From Pedobacter cryoconitis (GTDB lineage: Bacteria > Bacteroidota > Bacteroidia > Sphingobacteriales > Sphingobacteriaceae): 64,000 nucleotides of DNA. The notes beneath the pieces were generated by a model that was given only the letters and a program-made list of their open reading frames with translations, did not search any database and was not told the DNA's origin. This document shows, piece after piece, positions 15,621 through 24,352 of this stretch (positions are counted from its first letter, which is position 1; every line of letters starts with the position of its first letter). A program made the position numbers and the translations under genes. The stretch covers positions 62,001-126,000 of the forward strand of contig NZ_JACHCE010000013.1 of assembly GCF_014200605.1 (NCBI RefSeq), written 5' to 3'.

Positions 15621-16541
15621 ATGTTTAATTATACTATCCAGAGAGTTCATATTTTTACTATACATTTCCGGAAAGCGTTTAAACTATTCCAAAAGAATGA
15701 CCCGCTAAGACTGGCTGGAGCAACTGCCTTTTTCGCCAATTTTGCTTTACCACCAATATTATTGATTCTAATCAGATTATTTGGTTTCTTTATAGACAGG
15801 AAAACTTTAGTAAACAGAATCTTTGAGCGCCTTGGTACACTTCTGGATGACAGCAGCACACAACAAATCAGGCAGACCTTAAGAAATATCAGGGGAATGG
15901 ACCATCAATGGTATGCGACCTTACTTAGCTTCATATTCTTCCTCTTTGTAGCAACTACACTTTTTGCCGTGATTAAGAATTCTATGGATCAGATCTGGTC
16001 TATCGGAATGAAAGATCACACCAGTTTTCTATTTAAATTAAAAATAAGAGCCCGGTCTATGGTCATTATTTTATTAGCAGGTTTACTATTTTTTGTAGGA
16101 CTGCTTACTGATAGTTTTCAGGCTTTTATAAATGTTTATTTGAGTACAGCTGCTCCTACGTTTGGACGTGTATTTTTAATTATCCTGAATCAGCTTTTAT
16201 TTATTGCAATTGTAACTACCTGGTTCAGTGTTTTATTCAGATTTCTGACCAGCGGAAGACCAACATGGAAATCTTCTATCAGGGGTGGTCTGCTAACGGG
16301 AATACTCTTTACACTGGGGAAATACATTCTACGTATTGCACTACCTATGAGCAACATAGGCAACATCTATGGCGCATCCGGATCAATCGTATTGATTATG
16401 CTTTTTGTATTTTATTCTTCTTTTATATTTTATTTCGGAGCTTGTTTTGTAAAAGTATTGAGTGATGCCAAAGAAACTCCTATACGCCCTATTAAAGGCG
16501 CGTTTAATTACGAAATAAAAGAGATTCTGAAACCCTCTTAA
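15621..16541 (+). CDS. YihY/BrkB-family inner membrane protein
   Basis: The 306-residue protein has about six membrane segments. YihY/BrkB marks are the early RLAGATAFFANFALPPILLIL segment, the middle ARSMVIILLAGLLFFVG segment and the late NIGNIYGASGSIVLIMLFVFYSSFIFYFGACF segment. The family was once confused with RNase BN and its role is not settled. The family start often has 'K...PLRLAGATAFFA', as here, so the start at 15621 gives a normal N-terminus of about 25 residues before it. The end overlaps the convergent small gene by 4 bp. Confidence 0.88.
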   Translation: MFNYTIQRVHIFTIHFRKAFKLFQKNDPLRLAGATAFFANFALPPILLILIRLFGFFIDRKTLVNRIFERLGTLLDDSSTQQIRQTLRNIRGMDHQWYATLLSFIFFLFVATTLFAVIKNSMDQIWSIGMKDHTSFLFKLKIRARSMVIILLAGLLFFVGLLTDSFQAFINVYLSTAAPTFGRVFLIILNQLLFIAIVTTWFSVLFRFLTSGRPTWKSSIRGGLLTGILFTLGKYILRIALPMSNIGNIYGASGSIVLIMLFVFYSSFIFYFGACFVKVLSDAKETPIRPIKGAFNYEIKEILKPS

Positions 16542-16816
16542 GTTAGCTCCTGCATAGCAATACGCTCAAAACCCTGCATTTCAAATACAGCTAATTTGTT
16601 CAGTAGGTTATAATGAAGGGTACCAAAAAAATTAATTATCCCATCTTTATTTTTGCCTTCAATACAAATACTTTCTTTACTGACTTCGGGGTGTTGCAAA
16701 AACTGTACAGCTAATACCTCTTCGTCCTTTATTTTAATATCGGCGATATCGATAGCATACTCTTTCATTAGCAATAAAAAGCTTGTTCCGTTCATTAATA
16801 ACTCTTTGATACTCAT
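16538..16816 (-). CDS. Small hypothetical protein
   Basis: A 92-residue acidic, soluble protein with no signal peptide (MSIKELLMNGTSFLLLMKEY...). I do not recognise the family. Support for a real gene: a clean TAnnTTTG match (TAAATTTG, minus strand 16860-16853) 36 nt before the ATG, protein-like composition, and tight convergence with the YihY gene (4-bp overlap). The overlap is unusual and the gene could be shorter at its 3' side only if the stop were misread. Confidence 0.6.
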   Translation of the reverse strand: MSIKELLMNGTSFLLLMKEYAIDIADIKIKDEEVLAVQFLQHPEVSKESICIEGKNKDGIINFFGTLHYNLLNKLAVFEMQGFERIAMQELT

Positions 16817-16852
16817 GGCTACAGGGTTTAAGGTTTGGGAAGTTTAGCAGAG

Positions 16853-16860
16853 CAAATTTA
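16853..16860 (-). promoter_or_regulatory. Promoter of small gene at 16816, -7 element
   Basis: TAAATTTG on the minus strand, exact TAnnTTTG match 36 nt upstream of the ATG at 16816. Confidence 0.5.
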
Positions 16861-16870
16861 AAGCCAAAAA

Positions 16871-16903
16871 TAAAGGGGTAAACCCATATGGATCACCCCT
16901 TTA
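16871..16903 (-). terminator. Terminator of porin-like gene
   Basis: Perfect 9-bp stem TAAAGGGGT (16871-16879) with its complement at 16895-16903, flanked by A/T-rich runs, lies just after the minus-strand gene ending at 16925. Confidence 0.75.
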
Positions 16904-16924
16904 AATTATTTTTAATTAAGAATT

Positions 16925-17524
16925 TTAGAATAGTCTAAGCGCAAGTCCTAAAGTGAATAAATTCAATCTCTGACCATCATAGTTATCTTTTCCTAATTTT
17001 GTAATACCAGCTTCATATCTTAAGTCTACACCTAATTTACCTAAATCTAAACCTGCACCAAACTGCCATGCAACTGCTTGATTTTTGAAATTACCTTTAA
17101 ACGCACTGCTGGCTGCATCGCCAAAAGATTGTTTATCATCCAGGATAAATGAAATTACAGGTCCTGTATTTAAACGTACTCCAACACCAGCAGCGCCGAT
17201 TTTAGTACCAATTAATAAAGGTACATCAAGACTTGTAAATTTAACTTTATTTTCCTGACCAACACTACCAGCTTCGTTACTTGTCATTGTCGTATTTTTT
17301 CCCGACAAATAAAGCTCTGGTTGAAAATGTATACCTGCTGCTCCGATTCTTGCCCAAAGACCTGCATAATAACCAGCTGAGTTATCGCTGCTAAATGTAC
17401 CATGACTGCTTAATTTAGAAAGATTGGCTCCTCCTTTAACACCAAACTGAAAAGATGGCAATACCTGGCCGAAGGCAACTGCACTAAAGCAGACAAATAA
17501 TGAGAATAGGATTAATTTTTTCAT
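16925..17524 (-). CDS. Porin-family outer membrane beta-barrel protein
   Basis: The 199-residue protein has a signal peptide (MKKLILFSLFVCFSAVAFG-Q) and a PorT-like/OMP_b-brl_2 barrel: FQFGVKGGANLSKLS directly after cleavage, then AGYYAGLWARIGAAGIHFQPELYLSG, GVRLNTGPVISF, AWQFGAGLDLGKLGVDLRYE, and a closing LNLFTLGLALRLF ending in Phe, the usual outer-membrane terminal residue. It is an eight-strand barrel of unknown ligand. The gene is alone, between terminator 16871 and the divergent histidine kinase. Confidence 0.9.
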   Translation of the reverse strand: MKKLILFSLFVCFSAVAFGQVLPSFQFGVKGGANLSKLSSHGTFSSDNSAGYYAGLWARIGAAGIHFQPELYLSGKNTTMTSNEAGSVGQENKVKFTSLDVPLLIGTKIGAAGVGVRLNTGPVISFILDDKQSFGDAASSAFKGNFKNQAVAWQFGAGLDLGKLGVDLRYEAGITKLGKDNYDGQRLNLFTLGLALRLF

Positions 17525-17646
17525 AAGTTTTTATTGGTTTATTTATTGATAATAACGAACAATACTGTTTTTATATGCAGTAAAATTAGTATTATTTTTT
17601 TTGCAAACTAAATTACCTCAATTTAAATTAATCGGGCCTTATTTCA

Positions 17647-17654
17647 TAGATTTG
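17647..17654 (+). promoter_or_regulatory. Promoter of histidine kinase gene, -7 element
   Basis: TAGATTTG, exact TAnnTTTG match, 38 nt before the ATG at 17693. Confidence 0.55.
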
Positions 17655-17692
17655 TTCATGCCTTCAAACCCAATGCAACAGTCAGTATTCTA

Positions 17693-19459
17693 ATGGATTT
17701 TGATTTTAACTTCTATGCATTAAGCCTGATAATTTCTGGCATTATTACACTCCTGCTTTCAGGCTATATTATAAGTAATGAGAAGGGAACAGTGCGCTGG
17801 GTAGGATATTTAATGTTATCCAACTCCATCTGGTCACTCGCCTATGGTTTTGAACTGGCAAGCAAAACTATGGAGCAAATGAAATTCCTGATTAACATCG
17901 AGTATTTAGGGATTGTAGCAGTTCCATTTTATTGGTTTTTGTTTTGCATTGATCTGGCCGGCAAAGAAAAATGGTTAAATAAAATTGGTAATCAGCTTTT
18001 GATTACAGCAGTACCTGTTTTTTCACTGGTTTTAGTGTGGACTAATCATTTACATCATCTGCATTATAAAATGCTTAGTGTAGATTATAGCGGAAGTTTT
18101 CCAATGCTCAAAATCGTTCCCGGGATAGCTTTTTATTTTTTTGTTGGGTATTTCTATAGCTTGCTGCTGATAGGAAACTACTTCCTGATCAAAAAGTTCA
18201 GGAACTCTGATCGGGTATATAAAAAACAGAACCAGGTTATTCTGGCTGCAGCACTAATTCCCTGGCTGGCAAATCTATCTTACCTGGTGGGGTTAAGACC
18301 AATTCCCAACCTTGATGTCACCCCATTTGCCTTTCAATTTTCTACCTTCCTGATCTTTATTGCTATTTACAGATTTAAATTTCTGAATGTTCTGCCTGTT
18401 GCAAGAGAAAAAGTTCTGGAATTAATGGGGGACGGATTTATTGTATTGGATCACCGAAACCGTGTCATAGACTATAATTCCGCCTTTAAAAAATACATCA
18501 GTGTTTATCATTCCAATAAAATCATTGGCAAAGATATCAATGAATTATTGCAGTATCAGCCCGAATTACTCGATCTGCTCAATCAGCAGGAGTCAGGAAA
18601 AGTTGAATTGCTTGTACATACTGCAAATGGAGTATTCGACCTGGAAGCTGACATTTGTTTTTTAAATGAAAACAAGCTAAACCGTAATGCAACAATCATT
18701 AAACTGCAGGATTTAACAAATGTCAGACAGGAGGCACTAAAATCCCAGCGTCAGGCAGAAGAGCTTCAAAAATTAAATCAGTTAAAGGACCGGATATTTT
18801 CTATTATGGCCCATGATCTGAGAGGCCCGCTGCTAAACCTTGCCGAAGTATTGAAAATGACATCTGATGATACCATAAGTGCTGAAGAATTCAAATACCT
18901 TTCCCCTACCCTGACCAAAGATATTTCATATACAACTGATCTGTTAGAGAATATATTGCATTGGTCCAGAAGTCAGCTTAAAGGTTATGGGATCAATAAG
19001 GAGCTTTTTGATTTGAAAACTTTAATTAATTCGGAAGTAAACTATCATCTAAAAGCCGCATCAGTAAAAAACATCTCTATTATTCAGCATTTAGCCAGTG
19101 ACCTGGTTGTTTATGCCGATTTACTGATGATGCAGATTGTAATCAGAAACCTTATTATTAATGCAATTAAATTCTGTCACGAAAACTGCATAATCACGAT
19201 TTCGGCATCTCCTTTTAATATAGATTATATAGATTTAAGTATTCAGGATAATGGTGTTGGTATCGCATCAGAGAATATTCAAAAGATTTTTAACGGGGAG
19301 AATTTTTCCAGCAGAGGCACACAAAATGAAAAAGGTACAGGAATAGGTTTAATGGTATGCTGGGATTTCATGGCCAGAAATGAAGGCAGTATAAATATTG
19401 AAAGTGAACTGGGCAAAGGGACTACTTTTAAATTACAGATCCCCAGAAGGACCTTATAA
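17693..19459 (+). CDS. 7TM-PAS sensor histidine kinase
   Basis: The 588-residue protein has a seven-helix N-terminal sensor (residues about 1-225, histidine kinase N-terminal 7TM type), a PAS-like domain (about 235-340, starting LELMGDGFIVLDHRNRVIDYN), a short coiled coil, HisKA with the phospho-acceptor H374 in IMAHDLRGPLLNL, and an HATPase domain with N-box NLIINAIKFCHEN, G1 DNGVGIA and G2 GTGIGLMVCWDFM. It is a complete, single-copy orphan kinase: no response regulator gene flanks it. The ligand sensed by the 7TM part is unknown. Confidence 0.93.
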   Translation: MDFDFNFYALSLIISGIITLLLSGYIISNEKGTVRWVGYLMLSNSIWSLAYGFELASKTMEQMKFLINIEYLGIVAVPFYWFLFCIDLAGKEKWLNKIGNQLLITAVPVFSLVLVWTNHLHHLHYKMLSVDYSGSFPMLKIVPGIAFYFFVGYFYSLLLIGNYFLIKKFRNSDRVYKKQNQVILAAALIPWLANLSYLVGLRPIPNLDVTPFAFQFSTFLIFIAIYRFKFLNVLPVAREKVLELMGDGFIVLDHRNRVIDYNSAFKKYISVYHSNKIIGKDINELLQYQPELLDLLNQQESGKVELLVHTANGVFDLEADICFLNENKLNRNATIIKLQDLTNVRQEALKSQRQAEELQKLNQLKDRIFSIMAHDLRGPLLNLAEVLKMTSDDTISAEEFKYLSPTLTKDISYTTDLLENILHWSRSQLKGYGINKELFDLKTLINSEVNYHLKAASVKNISIIQHLASDLVVYADLLMMQIVIRNLIINAIKFCHENCIITISASPFNIDYIDLSIQDNGVGIASENIQKIFNGENFSSRGTQNEKGTGIGLMVCWDFMARNEGSINIESELGKGTTFKLQIPRRTL

Positions 19460-19484
19460 AATTTCAGATTTATCTGTTATATAT

Positions 19485-19518
19485 AAAAGGGGCTGCTCTT
19501 TTCAGAACAGCCCCTTTT
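19485..19518. terminator. Terminator after histidine kinase
   Basis: Perfect 11-bp stem AAAAGGGGCTG (19485-19495) with its complement at 19508-19518, a 12-nt loop that can extend the stem, and flanking A and T runs. It also serves the convergent minus-strand gene ending at 19536. Confidence 0.88.
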
Positions 19519-19535
19519 ATAATATTACTTATCCC

Positions 19536-19832
19536 TTATTTGGTCGCATCATTGATAATTTGCTTTTCCTTAAGTGCATCAACGTTATTCTTATTTCCGA
19601 AATTTTGAGTCTTATCTGCAAAGTAAGCCAGTATCTCTACAATAGTATCTAAATTATCAGCTACGCGCTGATGCATATCTGGTAAATCTTTATCTAGTTT
19701 TTTATCACTCAGCTCAATATTATCTACTTCAATTTTTCCTATCTTTTGAATAATTGCCTGTTGTGAATGTTGTAAGTCTTCTAATTCTCTTACAATTTTC
19801 TCCATTAATTCAAACTTCTTTAAAGTATCCAT
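19536..19832 (-). CDS. Small helical hypothetical protein
   Basis: A 98-residue, charged, largely helical protein (FELMEKIVRELEDLQHSQQA, then a second helix HQRVADNLDTIVEILAYFAD) with coiled-coil character and no signal peptide. I do not recognise the family. A perfect 14-bp palindrome TGTAAATATTTACA lies 24 bp before the ATG, and a terminator follows the stop, both consistent with a real single gene. Confidence 0.6.
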   Translation of the reverse strand: MDTLKKFELMEKIVRELEDLQHSQQAIIQKIGKIEVDNIELSDKKLDKDLPDMHQRVADNLDTIVEILAYFADKTQNFGNKNNVDALKEKQIINDATK

Positions 19833-19855
19833 ATGATTGTATTTTTATATTCTTC

Positions 19856-19869
19856 TGTAAATATTTACA
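19856..19869. promoter_or_regulatory. 14-bp perfect palindrome
   Basis: TGTAAATATTTACA sits 24 bp upstream of the minus-strand gene starting at 19832. It looks like a dimer-binding operator; the protein is unknown. Confidence 0.4.
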
Positions 19870-19950
19870 ATCACTATCAACCAATTACCTTGCCATAGAT
19901 TTTAGCTCCTGTCTGAATGGAATATATTTTTCAAAATAAAACTGGTAGAA

Positions 19951-20004
19951 ATTAGGATAAGAGTTATATAACTAATAAATTAGTTATATAACTCTTATCC
20001 TAAT
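19951..20004. promoter_or_regulatory. 54-bp palindrome ending in the TPR gene start codon
   Basis: Perfect 25-bp arms (19951-19975 and 19980-20004) with a 4-nt spacer. Each arm contains the 12-bp palindrome AGTTATATAACT (19962-19973 and 19982-19993), centres 20 bp apart. The right arm includes the first two bases of the ATG at 20003. It could be a double operator or a hairpin that hides the translation start. Confidence 0.8.
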
Positions 20005-21151
20005 GAATCAACTAATTTTTTCAATAATTATATGCTGTTTTACATTTACTGCATCAGCCCAGTCCGAGCTTATTCCAGATAAAGAAAAATTATTGGATTT
20101 ATATCAAAATCAGCGATTCAGCGAAGCTGCTGCATATTTACAATCTATTTATAGTGAAAACACAAATGATCCTAAAGCGCTTGCACAACTTGCTTATACA
20201 AATATGATGTCCGGAAATTTACCTGCAGCCGAAAAAGGTTATCTTAAGCTTTATAGCATACAACCTGCGAGCCTTCCACTACTATTTAATCTGGCGAGTC
20301 TTCAACGCCGCAGAGGTAATGATAATAAGGCAAAATTCTATTACAAGGAGATCATTAAGATAGACAGTTTGAATTTTAATGTGTACAAACAGCTGGCTGC
20401 TCTTGTGCAAGATCCAATCAGTCCTGAGAAACAGTGTTATCTAAAGAAGGCAAATCTTCTGCACCCGACGGATGCCGATATTGCATTTGATCTTGCCAAT
20501 AGCTATAGTCTCCAAAAAAAAAATGACTCAGCCTATATAGTATTGCAACCTGCTTTGGCGGTTGACACTGCTAATCTGATGCTTTTAAAAGCAAAACTTC
20601 CTGTCTCTATTACTTTAAAAAAAATGGATGAGGCAATACTCACAGGTGAAATGCTGATCGCCAATGGCGATAGTTCAGGTTATGTTCTGAACAATATGGG
20701 CAAAGCTTATTTTATCCAGAAACAATATGCTCAATCATTAAAATTCTTTAAAACTATAGAAAATATGCAACAGCAAAATGAATCTACTTTATATTATACT
20801 GCACTATGTTACCGTGAACTTAAAAACTATGACCTTGCAGCCGAATACCTAAATAAATCTATCAGAGAAAGCCTCTCCCCTTATATGTCCAGCTATTATA
20901 AAATTCTTGGAGAAATTTATGAAAAAACTAAACAACTAAAAATGGCAAATCAGAGCTATCAGAAAAGCCTTAATTATGAGAATAAAGGAGAAGTATATTA
21001 TAATCTTGCTTTACTGAATGACTTTAAACTGAAAAATAAAAAAGCTGCTGTCAAATACTATCAAAAGTTTTTAAACAGCAAGCCTGATACCAAAAAGTAC
21101 AAAGAAGTATTGGATTACACTAAACAAAGAATGATAACCATTACTAAATAA
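20003..21151 (+). CDS. Secreted TPR protein
   Basis: The 382-residue protein has a signal peptide (MNQLIFSIIICCFTFTASA-Q) and about nine tetratricopeptide-like repeats, for example ALAQLAYTNMMSGNLPAAEKGY, PLLFNLASLQRRRGNDNKAK and YYKILGEIYEKTKQLKMANQSYQ. It should be a periplasmic scaffold. The start is fixed by the signal peptide, yet it lies at the edge of a perfect 54-bp palindrome, leaving no free ribosome-binding region. The gene ends exactly where the convergent riboflavin synthase ends. The partner is unknown. Confidence 0.88.
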   Translation: MNQLIFSIIICCFTFTASAQSELIPDKEKLLDLYQNQRFSEAAAYLQSIYSENTNDPKALAQLAYTNMMSGNLPAAEKGYLKLYSIQPASLPLLFNLASLQRRRGNDNKAKFYYKEIIKIDSLNFNVYKQLAALVQDPISPEKQCYLKKANLLHPTDADIAFDLANSYSLQKKNDSAYIVLQPALAVDTANLMLLKAKLPVSITLKKMDEAILTGEMLIANGDSSGYVLNNMGKAYFIQKQYAQSLKFFKTIENMQQQNESTLYYTALCYRELKNYDLAAEYLNKSIRESLSPYMSSYYKILGEIYEKTKQLKMANQSYQKSLNYENKGEVYYNLALLNDFKLKNKKAAVKYYQKFLNSKPDTKKYKEVLDYTKQRMITITK

Positions 21152-21736
21152 TTATTTATTTAGTAAGCGGGCCACATATTTACCGATAATATCAAATTCA
21201 AGATTCACGATATTCCCTACATTGACTTCCTGCAAATTTGTATGTTCAAAAGTATATGGAATAATAAATACTGAAAACTCATCCTCAGCAGAATTAACAA
21301 CCGTAAGGCTGATTCCATTGATACAAACCGAACCTTTCTCGACAGTTACATTCCCTTTACTGCTGTCATATTTAAAACGATACTCCCAGCTCCCGTCCAA
21401 TTCCTCTCTTAAGATACATAAGCCCGTCTGATCTACATGTCCCTGGACAATGTGTCCGTCAAGACGGCCATTCATCTGCATACAACGCTCCAGGTTAACT
21501 TTCATTCCCTTAGTTAAATGCTGCATGTTACTTTTCTCCAAAGTCTCCTGAATAGCTGTAACCGTATGTGTGGTATCATCCAATGCAACAACAGTTAAAC
21601 ATACGCCATTGTGAGATACACTCTGATCAATTTTCAACTCATTACTAAGCGCAGATTCAATTGTAAAATGAAGGTTTGTTCCTTCTTCTCTGATTTCTTT
21701 AACTGTACCCAGTGTTTCAATAATGCCTGTAAACAT
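21152..21736 (-). CDS. ribE: Riboflavin synthase
   Basis: The frame could open at 21799, but the start at 21736 gives the universal riboflavin synthase N-terminus MFTGIIETLG and lies downstream of a -7 element at 21788-21781, which the longer form would contain. The 194-residue protein has two lumazine-binding halves, with SVSHNGVCLTVVALD in the first and VTVEKGSVCINGISLTVV in the second. It joins two 6,7-dimethyl-8-ribityllumazine molecules to give riboflavin. No other rib genes lie in the window. The stop abuts that of the TPR gene with no gap. Confidence 0.95.
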   Translation of the reverse strand: MFTGIIETLGTVKEIREEGTNLHFTIESALSNELKIDQSVSHNGVCLTVVALDDTTHTVTAIQETLEKSNMQHLTKGMKVNLERCMQMNGRLDGHIVQGHVDQTGLCILREELDGSWEYRFKYDSSKGNVTVEKGSVCINGISLTVVNSAEDEFSVFIIPYTFEHTNLQEVNVGNIVNLEFDIIGKYVARLLNK

Positions 21737-21780
21737 AAATTCTAATATTTTGTCTGGCTTTAAAGCCTTTTCTTTCCTCA

Positions 21781-21788
21781 CAAACTTA
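21781..21788 (-). promoter_or_regulatory. ribE promoter, -7 element
   Basis: TAAGTTTG on the minus strand matches TAnnTTTG, 44 nt before the ribE ATG at 21736, and helps decide that start. Confidence 0.55.
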
Positions 21789-21850
21789 CCAAAGTTCAAA
21801 ATAGTTTGAATGCCAGTAATGTCATATTCTGAAATTGCCGTACCTGGTGT

Positions 21851-22891
21851 TTAAAGAGTCTTTAAAGGTTTTAGTTGTTCAATAATTTGAATAGCCTGCG
21901 CAATCTGATCAGCATCTGTATTCAGATGTGTCACAAATCTCAAGGTATCAGCACCCATAGTCACACATAAAATCCCATTTTCTTTTAAACTGTTCAATAT
22001 ACTTGAAGTAGTATATCCCGATGCAACTTTAAAAAGAACAATATTCGTTTCTACAGGCATTACAGAAGCGACAAAGCTGGCCTTTTCCAAAGCATCAGCA
22101 AGAAGTTTTGCATGCTGATGGTCATCAGCAAGCCTGTTTACATGGTTATCCAAAGCATAAATACCAGCAGCGGCCAGAAAACCCGACTGACGCATCCCTC
22201 CGCCAAAAGCCTTACGGATCTTCTGTGCCCGATGAATAGTTTCCTTAGATCCCAATAATACAGAACCTACAGGTGCTCCCAGTCCTTTGGAAAGACAAAT
22301 TGAAATACCGTCAAAATATTGCCCGTAATCTGCTGCCCGATCTCCTGTTTCCACCAGTGCATTAAAAATTCTGGCTCCATCCAGATGGAGTTTCAAACCT
22401 TTGCTTTTACATAATGCAGCTATAGGTGCAATCTGTTCCAGCGTATAACAAGCTCCTCCCCCCTTGTTCACTGTATTTTCTAATACAACTAAACTGGAAT
22501 TTGGGTAATGAATATTGTCTTCATTAATTTCAGGCCTGATCATTTCGGGGGTTATAATTCCCCTTGGTCCGTTCAAAAGTCTGACAGAAGCCGATGAATG
22601 AAAAGCAATTCCGCCACCTTCATAACGGTAAACATGTGCAGTCTGATCACAAATCACCTCATCCATAGGCTGAGTAAAACATTTAATCGCAATCTGATTG
22701 GTCATGGTTCCGGAAGGACAGAATAATCCAGCTTCCATATTAAAGAGTTCTGATAATTTTCTCTCCAGAGCAGCAACCGTTTCATCTTCTCCGTATACAT
22801 CATCACCAACTTTTGCTGTCATCATAGCAGCCATCATACCCGCTGTGGGCATAGTCACAGTATCACTTCTAAAATCTATTTTTTTTTGCAT
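21851..22891 (-). CDS. ltaE: Low-specificity threonine aldolase (PLP)
   Basis: The 346-residue fold-type I PLP enzyme has DFRSDTVTMPTAGM at the start, VGDDVYGEDETV, the PLP-ring contact region AHVYRYEGGGIA, D171 in LHLDGAR and the Schiff-base lysine K202 in CLSKGLGAPVGS. Together these define the threonine aldolase/GntG group, which splits threonine (often allo-threonine) to glycine and acetaldehyde. It is a single gene 115 bp from ribE; co-regulation is not apparent. Confidence 0.92.
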   Translation of the reverse strand: MQKKIDFRSDTVTMPTAGMMAAMMTAKVGDDVYGEDETVAALERKLSELFNMEAGLFCPSGTMTNQIAIKCFTQPMDEVICDQTAHVYRYEGGGIAFHSSASVRLLNGPRGIITPEMIRPEINEDNIHYPNSSLVVLENTVNKGGGACYTLEQIAPIAALCKSKGLKLHLDGARIFNALVETGDRAADYGQYFDGISICLSKGLGAPVGSVLLGSKETIHRAQKIRKAFGGGMRQSGFLAAAGIYALDNHVNRLADDHQHAKLLADALEKASFVASVMPVETNIVLFKVASGYTTSSILNSLKENGILCVTMGADTLRFVTHLNTDADQIAQAIQIIEQLKPLKTL

Positions 22892-23407
22892 GGAATAATC
22901 AGGGAACCAATTAGGCTTCTAATGGTGAAATTATCACAAATACAGCTTACATCAAAGTATTTTTATTCGTGCACTCATGAAATACCACATAAAATTCTTT
23001 AATTGCTCTTTATGAGTGTTTTAAAATTGAATGATTGGGTATTTTAAAAGAATATTGTGACATTTATAAACTGTGATAAAATATTAAAATTTGGAATTTA
23101 AAATAACTAGTGTAATTTTATCTTAGTGTTAATTTAACAATATCTTATTCACAAAGGCTTATTGCCTGAATATTTGAGACTTACAAAGAATCGCAAGAAG
23201 AAGATGTTTAAATTGAGCAAGATAAAAGCAGGTAAATACAGGGAATAATAAGAAAACTAAAAAATAAATACAAGGATAAACGCCTATATCAGCTAAATAA
23301 AAACTGAACGGGCAAAACACCATAAACAGACCATTAAAAAAGACCGAAAATGGAAAAAAACAAGTTGTCAGGAATATTTACTTTTACCCCAAAAAAAACA
23401 AATTAAG
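22892..23407. promoter_or_regulatory. 516-bp non-coding region upstream of NagK-like gene
   Basis: No gene is supported. A 13-bp inverted repeat TGTTAATTTAACA lies at 23127-23139 and a single DnaA-box-like TTATTCACA at 23145-23153, which alone can occur by chance. The rest is AT-rich. The promoter for the gene at 23408 and that of ltaE should be here, but no exact TAnnTTTG element was seen. Confidence 0.4.
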
Positions 23408-24271
23408 ATGATAGTTATTGCAGATGGTGGTTCAACCAAAACCAATTGGTGTTTAATTAATGAAGCCGGTAGAAAAATTCATTTTAATACTGAAGGTTAC
23501 AATCCGTATTTTTCCCGTACAGATTATATTGTTGAATCTTTAAAAAAATCTTTACCAGATCATTTAGAGGCAGATAAGCTAACAGAAGTATATTATTATG
23601 GCGCAGGCTGTTCAACTGACGCGAATAAAAAAATTGTAGCAGATGCTATGGGACAGGTTTTCCCAAATGCAATTATCTTTATTGGACATGATTTATTAGC
23701 TTCTTGCAGAGCATTATTGGGTGACGAACCTGGTTTTGCAGCAATTTTAGGTACCGGAACTAATTCATGTCTTTATGATGGAAGTGATATTTCTTTAAAC
23801 ATTGACTCTTTAGGTTATTTCCTTGGAGATGAAGGTAGCGGATGTTATATCGGTAAACGTATTCTTGGCGATTACATGAAAGGTTATATGCCAAAAGGTT
23901 TGAGAGAAAGTTTTTATGATAATTTCGCATTGACGAACGAAGATATTTTCGATCATATTTACAACAAACCACTTCCAAACCGTTTCTGTGCAGGATTCAG
24001 TAAATTCCTGTACGATTTCAAAGATAACTATGAGGATTATGCATTCTCGACAGTTGAATATGCTTTCACTGCATTTTTTGAGAACCTGGTTATTCACTAC
24101 CCGAACTATAAAGAATATAGTTTAAACTGTGTAGGTTCTGTAGGTTATAGCTTCAGAGATATTTTAAGTATTGTTGCAGACAGATACGAAATGGGTGTAG
24201 GCAAAATTATCCGTTCTCCTATAGACGATCTTGTGGATTACCACATGCAGCCAGCAAGAAGTTTAAGATAA
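23408..24271 (+). CDS. N-acetylglucosamine kinase-like (BadF/BadG ATPase family)
   Basis: The 287-residue ASKHA-fold kinase has an intact phosphate-1 loop ADGGSTKTNWCL at residues 5-16, the probable catalytic Asp in IGHDLLASC, and the nucleotide loop AAILGTGTNSCLYDG, then GYFLGDEGSGCYIG. These match bacterial and animal GlcNAc kinases, which make GlcNAc-6-phosphate. The sugar specificity is inferred. It lies near pfkA and gapA and has a degenerate paralogue at 26149. A terminator follows directly. Confidence 0.85.
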   Translation: MIVIADGGSTKTNWCLINEAGRKIHFNTEGYNPYFSRTDYIVESLKKSLPDHLEADKLTEVYYYGAGCSTDANKKIVADAMGQVFPNAIIFIGHDLLASCRALLGDEPGFAAILGTGTNSCLYDGSDISLNIDSLGYFLGDEGSGCYIGKRILGDYMKGYMPKGLRESFYDNFALTNEDIFDHIYNKPLPNRFCAGFSKFLYDFKDNYEDYAFSTVEYAFTAFFENLVIHYPNYKEYSLNCVGSVGYSFRDILSIVADRYEMGVGKIIRSPIDDLVDYHMQPARSLR

Positions 24272-24284
24272 AAATAAATGAAAT

Positions 24285-24321
24285 AAAAAAATCCCGGTTA
24301 CACATTAACCGGGATTTTTTT
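24285..24321. terminator. Bidirectional terminator after NagK-like gene
   Basis: Sixteen-bp stem (24285-24300 with 24306-24321), core ATCCCGGTTA, 5-nt loop, A run on the left and T run on the right. It lies between convergent genes. Confidence 0.93.
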
Positions 24322-24352
24322 ATTTCAACACGATTTGATTTATCTCTGCTAT

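Noticed and set aside
15443..15708. Two short plus-strand frames before the YihY gene
   Set aside because: They overlap each other and run into the YihY start, have low-complexity or random composition, and no promoter element.
21737..21799. Longer N-terminus for riboflavin synthase
   Set aside because: MFTGIIETLG is the universal start of the family, and the extension would contain the -7 promoter element.
23145..23153. Single DnaA-box match upstream of the NagK-like gene
   Set aside because: Single TTWTNCACA matches are expected by chance in AT-rich DNA of this size; no second site nearby.
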